Below are positions 1 through 10,194 of a DNA stretch of 64,000 bases, one piece after another (positions within the stretch are counted from its first letter, which is position 1; each line of letters begins with the position of its first letter). The position numbers were made by a program, and so were the translations under genes. The notes beneath the pieces were generated by a model, which was not told the origin of the DNA, searched no databases, and was given only the letters and a program-made list of their open reading frames with translations. The stretch comes from Leucobacter chinensis (GTDB lineage: Bacteria; Actinomycetota; Actinomycetes; Actinomycetales; Microbacteriaceae), in contig NZ_JAHQZR010000007.1 of NCBI RefSeq assembly GCF_019049105.1, positions 1-64,000 on the forward strand, read 5' to 3'.

Positions 1-72
1 GTAGCTAAGGCTGACTGCGCCGATGGTACTGCGAGGGGGACCTCGTGGGAGAGTAGGACACCGCCGGACTTC
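1..72 (+). rRNA. rrf: 5S ribosomal RNA, 3' part
   Basis: The window opens inside a 5S rRNA. The segment GCCGATGGTACTGC and the closing GGGAGAGTAGGACACCGCC are the conserved 3' half of actinobacterial 5S rRNA. About 45-50 nt of the 5' part lie outside the window. The exact 3' end is uncertain by a few bases. It implies that a 16S-23S-5S operon ends here and reads into the window on the plus strand. Confidence 0.93.
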
Positions 73-76
73 TTTT

Positions 77-156
77 AGAGAAAGAGGTTGTTTGAGTATC
101 ATGACAGAGATGACCACTGATGGTCTGAACTGCATACTCAAACAGCCTCTTTCTGC
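77..156 (+). terminator. long hairpin behind the rRNA operon
   Basis: Positions 79-99 pair with 134-154 over 21 bases with a single G-T pair (arm core GAGGTTGTTTGAGTAT). Inside the loop a second small stem GACCA (112-116) / TGGTC (121-125) can form. It sits directly after the 5S gene, so termination of the rRNA transcript is the natural role. There is no clean T-tract after it, only TGCATTTCAGGACAATTTTC. Confidence 0.75.
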
Positions 157-191
157 ATTTCAGGACAATTTTCATAGGGTTGAGGAACTTC

Positions 192-1568
192 ATGACCGAA
201 GCAAACGATAATCGCGACCGCGAGGGCGACCGTAACCGGAAGCCGCGCGACGGAGGCCACGCAGGCCGCCGAGACAGTGGGGCAAACCCACGTCGTGACG
301 CTTCTCGTGGCTCGTCAGAGCGACGTTCGCAGCCTCGCCGTGACGGTGACTTCAAGCCTCGCCGTGACGGTGAAGGTAGACGTCCTCGTCGTGACGGTGA
401 GGGTCGTCCACCGCGTCGTGACGGTGACTTTAAGCCCCGTCGTGATGGTGATTTCAAGCCTCGTCGTGATGGTGACTTCAAACCTCGTCGCGACGGTGAC
501 TTCAAACCCCGTAGAGATGGTGACTTTAAGCCGCGTCGTGACGGTGAGAGTCGCCCACCTCGTCGCGATGGTGACTTCAAACCCCGTAGAGATGGTGACT
601 TTAAGCCGCGTCGTGACGGTGAGGGTCGCCCCCCTCGTCGTGATGGCGATTTTAAGCCCCGTCGTGATGGTGACTTCAAGCCCCGTCGTGACGGAGACAA
701 CCGCGGGCCCAAGCGTGAGCACAACAATGAGCGTGAGCGCTCGTTTGCCCCACGCGACCGAAAGTACCGTGGCGGAACCGGCCGTGAGCGTGGCTTCGCC
801 GAGACCGATGGCAACGATTTCAGGCCGGTGCGCACCGCGCACCAGGACCCTGAGGTGCCTCGCGAGATTACACCTCAAGACCTTCACCCACAAGCACGCA
901 ACGAGCTGAAAACGCTCGACAAAGAGCTGGCGGAGTACGTGGCAAAGCACCTAGCCTCAGTCGCATACTTTATTGACGACGATCCAGAGCGGGCGCATCA
1001 GCACGCTATCTCGGCAATGCGCCGTGCCTCACGTATCCCCGTGACGCGCGAGACCTACGCAATCACGAGCTATGTCACCGGTGATTACGCGACTGCGATC
1101 CGCGAATTGCGCACCTACCGCCGCCTGACGGGCAGCGACATGCAACTGGCGCTCATGATCGACGCCGAGCGTGCTCTCGGGCGGCCCGAGAAAGCGATCG
1201 AGGTTGGCCACGAGGTTGACGTCCAGAAACTCCCGAACGATGTTCAGGTGCAGGTTGCGATCGCGATGAGTGGGGCGAGGCTCGATCTGGGACAGACGCA
1301 ACAGGCGCTGTTCGAGCTCGAGATACCGCAGCTGAACCCCAACAAAGCGTTTTCGTGGAGCCCAGAGCTCTTCGCTGCCTACGCCGTCGTGCTTGAGGAT
1401 CTCGGCCGGGCCGACGAAGCCCTCGAGTGGAAGAAGCGCGCTTTCGCAGCGGAGCACGCGCTTGAAGATCACCGTGGTAGTGGCGCGATCGAGATCATCG
1501 AGATCGAAGAGGAAGCCGACGAGAATGAGCCTGTTGCGGTAGAAGAGCACGACCCAGTATCGGAGTAG
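192..1568 (+). CDS. TPR-like protein with RRDGDFKP repeat tail (Rv1691-type position)
   Basis: A 458-residue protein in two parts. Residues 49-173 are 15 tandem units of 8-9 residues (RRDGDFKP, RRDGEGRPP and close variants), strongly basic-acidic alternating and surely disordered. Residues about 230-430 are helical and TPR-like (AEYVAKHLASVAYF, GDYATAIRELRTYRRLTG, LGRADEALEWKKRAFAAE), followed by a very acidic C-terminus. I chose ATG 192 because GAGGA (182-186) sits 5 nt upstream; TTG 180 is in frame but has no such site. Its position before a HAD phosphatase, a small ORF, tlyA, NAD kinase and recN matches the mycobacterial Rv1691-Rv1696 order. The function is unknown. The RGG-like, charged tail suggests RNA or ribosome contact (inference). 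Confidence 0.85.
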   Translation: MTEANDNRDREGDRNRKPRDGGHAGRRDSGANPRRDASRGSSERRSQPRRDGDFKPRRDGEGRRPRRDGEGRPPRRDGDFKPRRDGDFKPRRDGDFKPRRDGDFKPRRDGDFKPRRDGESRPPRRDGDFKPRRDGDFKPRRDGEGRPPRRDGDFKPRRDGDFKPRRDGDNRGPKREHNNERERSFAPRDRKYRGGTGRERGFAETDGNDFRPVRTAHQDPEVPREITPQDLHPQARNELKTLDKELAEYVAKHLASVAYFIDDDPERAHQHAISAMRRASRIPVTRETYAITSYVTGDYATAIRELRTYRRLTGSDMQLALMIDAERALGRPEKAIEVGHEVDVQKLPNDVQVQVAIAMSGARLDLGQTQQALFELEIPQLNPNKAFSWSPELFAAYAVVLEDLGRADEALEWKKRAFAAEHALEDHRGSGAIEIIEIEEEADENEPVAVEEHDPVSE

Positions 1569-1571
1569 ACC

Positions 1572-2624
1572 TTGTCACTGTTTGCGCGTAAGAAAACGTT
1601 TGTTGCCGCTCCCGTTGAAGGGCGTGAACTGATTCTCACCGACCTCGACGGCGTGGTGTACCGCGGCGCTGCCGTGGTGCCCAGGGCGGTCGAGAGTCTG
1701 AACCGCGCGGCAGAGACGACCAGGGTCGGGTACTTGACGAACAACGCGGCGCGAACCGTTGCCACCGTTGCTGAGCAGCTGCGAGGCTTTGGGCTACGCG
1801 CCACTCCCGATGATGTCGTAACCTCGCCTCAGGCCGCGGTGCTGCTTCTGCAGCAGACCGTGCCAGCTCCCGCGACGATTCTGATCGTCGGTGGCGACGG
1901 CATTGAAGAGGAGCTGACCCGGGCGGGGTACCGCATTACTCGTTCGGCAGATGATGCCCCCGATGCAGTGGTGCAGGGGTTTGCGCCGCACCTCGGCTGG
2001 GCTGATCTCGCAGAAGCCTCGTTTGCTTTGCAAGAGGGCCCGAACGGCGAGCAAATTCCGTGGATCGCGACCAATACCGACTGGACTTTGCCGCTCGAGC
2101 GCGGCTTGGCACCGGGCAACGGCACCCTCGTCTCTGCGGTTCACACGGCGGTGCAACGCCTGCCAGAGTTTGCGGGCAAGCCAGAGAGGCCGATTTTCGA
2201 GACCTCGTTCGAGCGCTTCGGCACGCGTAACGCCCTCATGATCGGCGACCGGCTCGACACTGACATTCAGGGCGCCGAGGCAGCCGGCATCGAGTCGGTG
2301 CACGTGCTCACGGGCGTTGACCGCCCAAAGCAGTTGCTCGCGACTCCTCAGGGTGCTCGCCCGACCTACATTCTTGCAACGCTTGACGGGCTCTTCGAGC
2401 CGTATCCCGAAACGACGGTCGAAAAGAACGGGACGGTTCGCGTGGGATCGGCTCGGGTGACCATGGACGGGCACATCGTGCGCGTGGTGTCTGAAGGTCA
2501 CGACGCGCTGAACCTTTTGAGGGCCGGGTGTGGGGCGATTTGGCGTTCAGGCCTCGCAATTTATGGCCTCAAGGTACCCGAAGTGTTACTCGAGGATCAC
2601 TGGAAATTAAGCCTCGACCGGTAG
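1572..2624 (+). CDS. HAD-IIA family phosphatase (Rv1692-type)
   Basis: 350 residues. The N-terminal HAD motif I is LTDLDGVVYRG (about residues 17-27), motif II includes YLTNNAART, and motif IV is MIGDRLDTDIQGAEAAG, the NagD/HAD-IIA arrangement with a cap inserted between motifs II and III. The mycobacterial homologue Rv1692 is described as a glycerol-3-phosphate phosphatase, so dephosphorylation of glycerol phosphate or another small phosphoester is likely. A C-terminal extension (residues about 265-350) is typical of this actinobacterial subgroup. It starts with TTG three bases after the preceding stop codon, so it is translated as part of one operon. Confidence 0.88.
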   Translation: MSLFARKKTFVAAPVEGRELILTDLDGVVYRGAAVVPRAVESLNRAAETTRVGYLTNNAARTVATVAEQLRGFGLRATPDDVVTSPQAAVLLLQQTVPAPATILIVGGDGIEEELTRAGYRITRSADDAPDAVVQGFAPHLGWADLAEASFALQEGPNGEQIPWIATNTDWTLPLERGLAPGNGTLVSAVHTAVQRLPEFAGKPERPIFETSFERFGTRNALMIGDRLDTDIQGAEAAGIESVHVLTGVDRPKQLLATPQGARPTYILATLDGLFEPYPETTVEKNGTVRVGSARVTMDGHIVRVVSEGHDALNLLRAGCGAIWRSGLAIYGLKVPEVLLEDHWKLSLDR

Positions 2625-2633
2625 ACTTTTCGC

Positions 2634-2774
2634 ATGCCATCTCGAGACTCTGAACTGCTGAGTGAGGTCGAACTCATCGAAGCGCAGCCGCTCGAAGACC
2701 GTGCGCGAGCGTTTGAGCATCTCTACGAGCAACTGCTTACGGCGGTGCAGCTGAGCGACTCTGAGACCGAATGA
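2634..2774 (+). CDS. small conserved-position ORF upstream of tlyA
   Basis: A 46-codon ORF starting ATG CCA TCT CGA GAC and ending in GAA TGA. Its TGA overlaps the ATG of tlyA (ATGA, 2771-2774), the same coupling used throughout this operon. The product is acidic and helical (SELLSEVELIEAQPLEDRARAF... EHLYEQLLTAVQLSDSE). In mycobacteria a short hypothetical gene (Rv1693) sits in the same place between the HAD phosphatase and tlyA. The function is unknown. Codon use (third-position G/C) fits the neighbours, which supports a real gene. Confidence 0.7.
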   Translation: MPSRDSELLSEVELIEAQPLEDRARAFEHLYEQLLTAVQLSDSETE

Positions 2775-3616
2775 GCGAGCAGCAGCAAACGTGGCAGGGG
2801 CAGCCGCAGCGCATTGATCGTGCGTTGCAGGAGCTCGGCCTTGCGCGTTCACGAACAGCGGCGCAGAAAGCGGTGGCAGCTGGGCAGGTAAGCGTGAACG
2901 GTGTGGCCGTCACGAAAACCGGCACGCAGGTTCGCCCTGGGCAGCGGGTGGCAATCACCGGCACTGATCATTACGTGAGCCGAGGGGCGCATAAGCTCAT
3001 TGGTGCCCTCGACACCTTTGGCATTCCCGTTGAGGGGCGCGTTGCGCTCGACGTTGGCGCCTCAACCGGTGGCTTCACGCAGGTGCTTCTCGAACGAGGA
3101 GTCGACACGGTGCTCGCGATCGACGTGGGGCACGGGCAGCTCGATCCTTCGTTGCTCAGCCACGAGCGCGTGCGACTGTTCGAGGGGTGCAACGCGCGGT
3201 ATCTCACGCCAGAAATGCTCGCCGAGGGAACCGGCGATGAGAGAGCGCCTGACCTGATCGTTGGCGACCTCTCGTTCATCTCTCTCACGCAGGTCTTGCC
3301 CGCGCTTACGAAGGTGCAAGCACGGTCGGCCGACATCATGATGCTCATCAAGCCCCAGTTTGAGGTGGGGCGGGAAGGCATCGGCGATGGCGTTGTGACC
3401 GACCCGAAACTTCAGCACGCAGCGGTGCAGCGTGTCCTGGAGAGCGCGCTCGGGTTGGGCCTTTCAGTCGTTGGCCTCACCGAGTCGCCCATTGTCGGAT
3501 CACACGGCAACAGGGAGTTTCTCGTTCACCTCAGAGCGCAACCCGCTGCGCAAATGTCGGTGATCAATGAGATGATGGCTCAAGTAGTTCTAGGTGAAGG
3601 GAGCGCTCGTGAGTAA
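2771..3616 (+). CDS. tlyA: TlyA family rRNA 2'-O-methyltransferase
   Basis: 281 residues. An N-terminal S4 RNA-binding domain (RIDRALQELGLARSRTAAQKAV..., residues about 13-70) precedes a class I SAM methyltransferase domain with motif I ALDVGASTGGFTQVLL (about 91-106). Candidate catalytic residues of the FtsJ-like fold are visible: K in SRGAHKL, D in VGDLSFISL, K in MLIKPQFEVG and E in NREFLVHL. The family methylates ribose of C1409 in 16S and C1920 in 23S rRNA, and its presence gives capreomycin sensitivity. The start overlaps the preceding small ORF and the stop overlaps the NAD kinase start. Confidence 0.95.
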   Translation: MSEQQQTWQGQPQRIDRALQELGLARSRTAAQKAVAAGQVSVNGVAVTKTGTQVRPGQRVAITGTDHYVSRGAHKLIGALDTFGIPVEGRVALDVGASTGGFTQVLLERGVDTVLAIDVGHGQLDPSLLSHERVRLFEGCNARYLTPEMLAEGTGDERAPDLIVGDLSFISLTQVLPALTKVQARSADIMMLIKPQFEVGREGIGDGVVTDPKLQHAAVQRVLESALGLGLSVVGLTESPIVGSHGNREFLVHLRAQPAAQMSVINEMMAQVVLGEGSARE

Positions 3617-4529
3617 CACTCCGAACGGGGCACGACACATGCTGCTCGTTTCACACATCGCCAAACAAGAAGCGATTGATGCGACGCTGCAGGTCGACGC
3701 GATGTTGCGTGAAGCGGGCGTCGTCACGGTTATGGCCCGTGAGAGCCTCACCGAGTTTGAGCCCTACGTGCAGGGCTTGAACGTTGCTGTGCTCGATGAA
3801 GACGTGCGCCCCGAAGACATCGAGATCGCGATTGTCCTGGGCGGCGACGGTACGATTTTGCGGGCCGCCGAGATCTTGCGCGGCATGTGCTGCCCGATTG
3901 TCGGGGTCAACCTTGGCCACGTGGGCTTTCTCGCTGAGATGGAAAGGCACGATCTCGACTTCACCGTCGAGAAGGTACTGAGCCGTAGCTACACGGTCGA
4001 AGAACGCGTGACGCTCGAGGTGACCGCGACGCTCGGCCGCCAGACCATCGCCAAAACCTGGGCGGTGAACGAGGCTACGGTTGAAAAGCAGAGCCGCATG
4101 ATTGAGGTCGTGATTGGCGTCGATGGCCGCCCCCTTTCATCGTTTGGGTGCGACGGGGTCGTGCTCGCGACGCCGACCGGTTCAACCGCCTACGCCTTTT
4201 CGGCGGGCGGCCCGGTCGTGTGGCCGAGCGTGCAGGCCATGTTGCTTGTGCCCATCGCGGCTCACGCGCTGTTCAGCAGACCGCTCGTCGTCGGCACCGA
4301 TTCGGTGCTCACGGTCGAGATTAGCGATGCGAGCGTGAGCGGCGCTGACCTGTGGTGCGACGGTCGTCGCACGTATTCGCTGCCGCAGGGCAGCATCGTC
4401 GAGGTGCGCAGGGCCCAGGAGCCCGTGAGGCTCGCGCGCATCGACCAGGGCGTGTTTACCGAGCGTCTCGTGCGCAAATTCGATCTTCCCGTCGAGGGCT
4501 GGCGGGGCCAGCGGAGGCATCGCGAGTGA
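3609..4529 (+). CDS. nadK: NAD kinase
   Basis: 306 residues from GTG 3609, which has GAAGGGA about 7 nt upstream and overlaps the tlyA stop; an in-frame GTG at 3594 is less well placed. Family motifs are present: VLGGDGTILRAAEI (the GGDG phosphate-binding/catalytic motif), AVNEATVEK (NE motif) and GSTAYAFSAGGPVVWPS. It makes NADP from NAD with ATP or polyphosphate in the cytoplasm. The length is normal for actinobacterial NadK/PpnK. The stop TGA overlaps the recN start (GTGA). Confidence 0.96.
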   Translation: MSNTPNGARHMLLVSHIAKQEAIDATLQVDAMLREAGVVTVMARESLTEFEPYVQGLNVAVLDEDVRPEDIEIAIVLGGDGTILRAAEILRGMCCPIVGVNLGHVGFLAEMERHDLDFTVEKVLSRSYTVEERVTLEVTATLGRQTIAKTWAVNEATVEKQSRMIEVVIGVDGRPLSSFGCDGVVLATPTGSTAYAFSAGGPVVWPSVQAMLLVPIAAHALFSRPLVVGTDSVLTVEISDASVSGADLWCDGRRTYSLPQGSIVEVRRAQEPVRLARIDQGVFTERLVRKFDLPVEGWRGQRRHRE

Positions 4530-6208
4530 TTGAAGAACTAGAAATTCGTGACCTGGGCGTCATCGCCCACAGCGTGCTGCCACTGCAGACAGGCTTTACC
4601 GCGATCACCGGCGAGACTGGCGCGGGTAAGACGATGGTGGTGGCCGCGTTGACGCAGCTCATGGGCGCGCGCAGTGACGCCGCCATGGTGCGTCGCGGCG
4701 CAGAGCGCTCTCGCATTACGGGCATCGTGCGTACCGAGAACGCGGCAGTGCACGAGCTCGTCGACGAGGTCGGCGGTGAAGTGACCGATGGCGAGCTGAT
4801 CTTGGGTCGCACGGTGAGCGCCGAGGGGCGCAGCCGCGCAACCGTTGGCGGATCAGCCGCGCCCGCGGCCGCGCTTGCCCGCATTGCCCCTCACCTCTTT
4901 GCCCTGCACGGCCAGTCTGACCAGTTGCGGCTGCAGTCGGCTGCAGCTCAGCGCGACATGCTTGATCGCTTTGGCGGTGCGGCGCTGCTTCGCGTGCGGG
5001 AGGAGCACTCGAAGGTGTTCCAGCGCCGTGCCGAATGCGAGCAGCGCCGTGAAGCCCTGCTCGGCGACCAGCGCGAGCGGCTGCGCGAGGCTGAGCGCTT
5101 GCGCGGTGAGCTCGAAGAGATTCGTGCTGCCGAGCCGCGCGAGGGCGAAGACGAAGAGCTGCTTGCCCGCATCGAGAGACTCGGCAATGTCGAAGCCTTG
5201 CGCACGGCTGCCGACACGGCCCGCTTCGCGCTCTCTGCGTCGGGCGATGACCCCTTTGCGCAGGATCTCGCGACACTGCTTGGCCAGGCGTTGCAGGCGC
5301 TCGAGGTCGAGAAGAGTGACCCCGAGATTGCCCGCATTCACGCCATGCTCGCGTCGGTGCAGGTGCAGATCGATGAGGCCGCGAGCGAGCTCGGAGCGCT
5401 GAGCAACAGTCTTGACGAAGAAGGGCCTGAGGAGCTCGCGAGGGCCTCGGCGAGGCTCGAAGTGCTGCACGGCCTTGCGCGCAAGTATGGCGCATCAATG
5501 AGCGAGATTATCGCCTACGCAGACGAGGCAGAGGAGCGCCTCGCCGAGCTTGGCAGCGATGACCTCACGATCGAGCAACTCGGTGAAGAGCTCGAGCGGT
5601 TGAGCGGCGAAGAAGACCAGCTTGCGGCCGAGCTCACCTCGCTGAGGCAAACCGCCGCGAGTGACCTCGGTGAACGGGTGTCTCGAGAGCTTCGACAGCT
5701 CGCCCTGCCCGACGCTGAGGTGAAGGTGAGTCTTGAAACGGCAACGCCCTCGCCGCTCGGCCGGGACGAAGCACTGCTCATGCTCGCGCCACACCAGGGC
5801 AGCGACTTTAGGCCCATTCACAAGGGGGCATCGGGTGGCGAGCTCTCGCGCATCATGCTTGCGCTTGAAGTGACGATCGCCGAGGTTGACCCCGTGCCCA
5901 CTTTTGTGTTCGACGAGGTTGATGCAGGGGTTGGTGGCCAAGCCGCGATCGAGATCGGGCGCCGACTTCGCAGGCTCGCAGAAACCTCGCAGGTGATCGT
6001 TGTGACGCACCTCGCGCAGGTCGCAGCGTTCGCGCACCACCACCTCGGCGTTACGAAAGACTCGGCCGGTGGCTTCACCGAGAGCAGCTGCAGGCCGCTT
6101 GAGGGAGAAGCGCGGTTGCACGAGATGGCACGGCTGCTTTCTGGCATGAGCGACTCATCGAGTGCGCTCGATCACGCAGCCGAACTGCTTGCGCTCGGTA
6201 ACGAGTAA
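4526..6208 (+). CDS. recN: DNA repair protein RecN
   Basis: 560 residues from GTG 4526 (GTGA overlap with nadK, GGAGG upstream at 4513-4517). It is an SMC-like ATPase of double-strand-break repair: N-terminal EELEIRDLGVIAHSVLPL and Walker A GETGAGKT near residue 32, a long coiled coil in the middle rich in Glu, Arg and Ala, and a C-terminal signature SGGELSRIMLALEV followed by Walker B FVFDEVDAGVGGQAA and VVTHLAQVAA. The length is usual for the family. An open frame extends upstream to 4352, but that part only overlaps nadK and is not coding. Confidence 0.96.
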   Translation: MIEELEIRDLGVIAHSVLPLQTGFTAITGETGAGKTMVVAALTQLMGARSDAAMVRRGAERSRITGIVRTENAAVHELVDEVGGEVTDGELILGRTVSAEGRSRATVGGSAAPAAALARIAPHLFALHGQSDQLRLQSAAAQRDMLDRFGGAALLRVREEHSKVFQRRAECEQRREALLGDQRERLREAERLRGELEEIRAAEPREGEDEELLARIERLGNVEALRTAADTARFALSASGDDPFAQDLATLLGQALQALEVEKSDPEIARIHAMLASVQVQIDEAASELGALSNSLDEEGPEELARASARLEVLHGLARKYGASMSEIIAYADEAEERLAELGSDDLTIEQLGEELERLSGEEDQLAAELTSLRQTAASDLGERVSRELRQLALPDAEVKVSLETATPSPLGRDEALLMLAPHQGSDFRPIHKGASGGELSRIMLALEVTIAEVDPVPTFVFDEVDAGVGGQAAIEIGRRLRRLAETSQVIVVTHLAQVAAFAHHHLGVTKDSAGGFTESSCRPLEGEARLHEMARLLSGMSDSSSALDHAAELLALGNE

Positions 6209-6229
6209 TTGGGGTGATACGCTCTCGGC

Positions 6230-7414
6230 ATGGAGGAAAAAAGCCCAACCCGAGAACACCTTGACCTCGAGCAGCTCGACGCTGACACGAGGGAGATGTA
6301 CCGTGACGCTCTGAAGGCTGAGCCCTCGCTACAAGACCGCGTCGAAGAGCAGCAGAGCAAACGATACCTCGGTATTCGAAATCCCTTTAAAGTGGGTTTT
6401 GTGGTCACGCTCGGGGCCCTGACCGCGATCGTTTTCGGTCAGGCAATCGGCCAAATCTCGAGTGTGATCGTGTACGTCGTGGCGGCGCTGTTTATCGCGC
6501 TCGGCCTCGACCCGATTGTGCGCATGTTTGAGCGCCGAAACGTGAAACGTCCCGTCGGTATCGCGATCGTTTTCTTGAGCTTCCTGCTGATCGTCTCGGG
6601 TATTCTCGCGATCGTCGTGCCGATGATTTCAAACCAGATCGCGCTCGTGGTGAAGAATGGCCCGCAGTACATCTTGAACATCAACAAGCAAGACTGGTTT
6701 ATCGACATTAACGCCAAGTTCGGTCACTACATCGACCTTGGTGGGCTCCTCTCAAGCGCTCAAGATTTCGCCATGAAGCCAGACACCTGGACCCAGTTTG
6801 CCGGCGGGCTCGTGCAGGCCGGCGTAGGCCTTGCGAACGGCATCACCGCGGCCCTCATCGTGCTCATTCTGAGCCTTTACTTCCTTGCCTCACTGCGCAC
6901 GATGAAGAAGGGGCTCTACTCGATGACCCCGCGCTCGTCGCGAGCGAAGGTCATCGACATTACTGAGCAGGTGACCCAATCGATTGGTGGCTATGTGAAC
7001 GGCATGGTGATCCTCGCTCTCATCAATGCCTCACTCGGGTTTATCGCGATGACCATTTTTCAGGTTCCTTTCGCGGGGCTCCTCGCCGTCGCGATCTTTT
7101 TCGTTGCCCTGATTCCGCTTATTGGCTCGGTGCTCGCGACCATCCTGGTGGTTATCGTGTCGCTGTTTAACTCGCCCATCACGGCACTCTCGATCGGTAT
7201 TTACTACGTCATTTACATGCAGATCGAGTCGTACTTCTTGACCCCGCGCATCATGAACCGAGTCGTCTCGGTGCCCGGGTCGCTCGTGGTCATTGGCGCG
7301 ATTGCCGGCGGCACCCTGCTTGGCCTTTTGGGGGCGCTCATCGCAATTCCCGTGACCGCGATGGTGCTCATGATCATCAAACAGGTATGGGTTCCGCGTC
7401 AGCAATTTCGCTAA
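6230..7414 (+). CDS. AI-2E family transporter (membrane permease)
   Basis: 394 residues. A hydrophilic N-terminal segment (1-45) is followed by about 8 membrane helices in the order typical of the AI-2E/PerM family: paired helices (VGFVVTLGALTAIVFGQAIG, ISSVIVYVVAALFIALGLDPIV), a periplasmic-type loop and a C-terminal helix bundle (LLAVAIFFVALIPLIGSVLATILVVIV, VVIGAIAGGTLLGLLGALIAIPVTAMVLMII). PIVRMFERR and LIGSVLA are family-like. The substrate is not predictable; members include AI-2 exporters and Na+/H+ antiporters. It follows recN by 21 nt and may be co-transcribed with it. Confidence 0.85.
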   Translation: MEEKSPTREHLDLEQLDADTREMYRDALKAEPSLQDRVEEQQSKRYLGIRNPFKVGFVVTLGALTAIVFGQAIGQISSVIVYVVAALFIALGLDPIVRMFERRNVKRPVGIAIVFLSFLLIVSGILAIVVPMISNQIALVVKNGPQYILNINKQDWFIDINAKFGHYIDLGGLLSSAQDFAMKPDTWTQFAGGLVQAGVGLANGITAALIVLILSLYFLASLRTMKKGLYSMTPRSSRAKVIDITEQVTQSIGGYVNGMVILALINASLGFIAMTIFQVPFAGLLAVAIFFVALIPLIGSVLATILVVIVSLFNSPITALSIGIYYVIYMQIESYFLTPRIMNRVVSVPGSLVVIGAIAGGTLLGLLGALIAIPVTAMVLMIIKQVWVPRQQFR

Positions 7415-9127
<1,713 letters not shown>

Positions 9128-9140
9128 GCCGACGCAAGGG

Positions 9141-10163
9141 ATGGCCGTAGAGTTCGCGCGGGGCAGCGAGCGCTTCTTGCGCTACGCCGCTCTTGAGCGC
9201 GGGCTCTCGGCAAATACCCTGAAGGCTTACGAGCAAGACCTCCTCAGCTACGGGGCCTGGCTCGTCGAGATCGGCGTGACCGACCTCGACGAGGTGACCC
9301 CCGAGATGCTCAGTCGCTATGTCTCGTGGCTGCAAACGCCGGGTGCTTCGAGCGGGGGAGCGGCGGAAGGATCCGCAGCAAAACCTCCGACACCCGCGAC
9401 CGTCACGCGCCGACTCTCGACCGTGCGCTCGCTACACCGGTTCCTCTTCGACGAGGGGCTCGTCGCGCGCTACGCGGGTGGCAGCGTGCGCACACCGAAG
9501 GTGCGCGACAGCCTGCCGAGCGCGCTCACGATCGACGAGGTCGAGCGGCTGCTCGCGGCGACCGAGGGTGAGCAGCCCGCGCAACTGCGTGATCGGGCGC
9601 TTTGCGAGCTCATGTACGCGAGTGGCGCGAGGGTGAGTGAGATCGTGGCCCTCGACGTCGACGACCTCCTGGGTGCACCCGGTGCCTCAGACGCCTGGCA
9701 CGACCCCGACCGCGGTCTCGCACAGGGCGGCTTCCTGCGGGTGACCGGTAAAGGCAACAAGCAGCGGCTCGTGCCGTACGGCTCGTACGCGGGCAAAGCA
9801 CTCGCCGCCTACCTCGTGCGGGCAAGGCCCACGTTCGTTGCACGTGGAACGGGCACTCCGGCGCTCTTCGTGGGGGCCCGCGGCGCGCGCTTCTCACGGC
9901 AAAGCATTTGGCTGTCGATTCAGGCCGCGGCGAAGCGGGCCGAGCTCGACGCCGACATCTCACCACACACCCTGCGGCACTCGTTTGCGACGCACCTGCT
10001 GCAGGGCGGAGCCGACGTGCGAACGGTGCAAGAGCTGCTCGGGCACTCGTCGGTCACGACCACCCAGATTTACACGAGGGTCACCCCCGAGACCCTCAAA
10101 GAGCACTATGCGCTCGCTCACCCGCGAGCCAAGGGAAAGCCAGGGTTTGGCCCGGTAGGATAG
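9141..10163 (+). CDS. xerD: tyrosine recombinase XerD
   Basis: 340 residues. N-terminal SAM-like core-binding domain (RFLRYAALERGLSANTLKAYEQDL) and catalytic domain with Arg (YASGARVSEIVAL), Lys (VTGKGNKQRLVPYG), HTLRHSFATHLLQGG, LGHSSVTTTQIYTRV and nucleophile Tyr. It resolves chromosome dimers at dif together with XerC. About 40 residues longer than usual, from two low-complexity insertions (TPGASSGGAAEGSAAKPP near 70-90, and GAPGASDAWHDPDRGLAQG near 177-195). Its position after pyrG and before parA/scpAB is the standard actinobacterial one, so it is a housekeeping recombinase and not a phage integrase. Confidence 0.93.
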   Translation: MAVEFARGSERFLRYAALERGLSANTLKAYEQDLLSYGAWLVEIGVTDLDEVTPEMLSRYVSWLQTPGASSGGAAEGSAAKPPTPATVTRRLSTVRSLHRFLFDEGLVARYAGGSVRTPKVRDSLPSALTIDEVERLLAATEGEQPAQLRDRALCELMYASGARVSEIVALDVDDLLGAPGASDAWHDPDRGLAQGGFLRVTGKGNKQRLVPYGSYAGKALAAYLVRARPTFVARGTGTPALFVGARGARFSRQSIWLSIQAAAKRAELDADISPHTLRHSFATHLLQGGADVRTVQELLGHSSVTTTQIYTRVTPETLKEHYALAHPRAKGKPGFGPVG

Positions 10164-10194
10164 AGTCATCACACCCACGAAAGGAATGGCACCC

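Noticed and set aside
5-835. 276-codon minus-strand open frame opposite the RRDGDFKP repeats
   Set aside because: It is the antisense of the tandem repeat (SPSRRGLK units), overlaps the 5S rRNA end and has no ribosome site; repeats keep antisense frames open.
9141-10163. Phage or island integrase
   Set aside because: Housekeeping position (pyrG-xerD-parA-scpAB) and XerD-like motifs; no att duplication or phage genes nearby. The tRNA-Pro at 20048 also shows no duplicated 3' end in the window.
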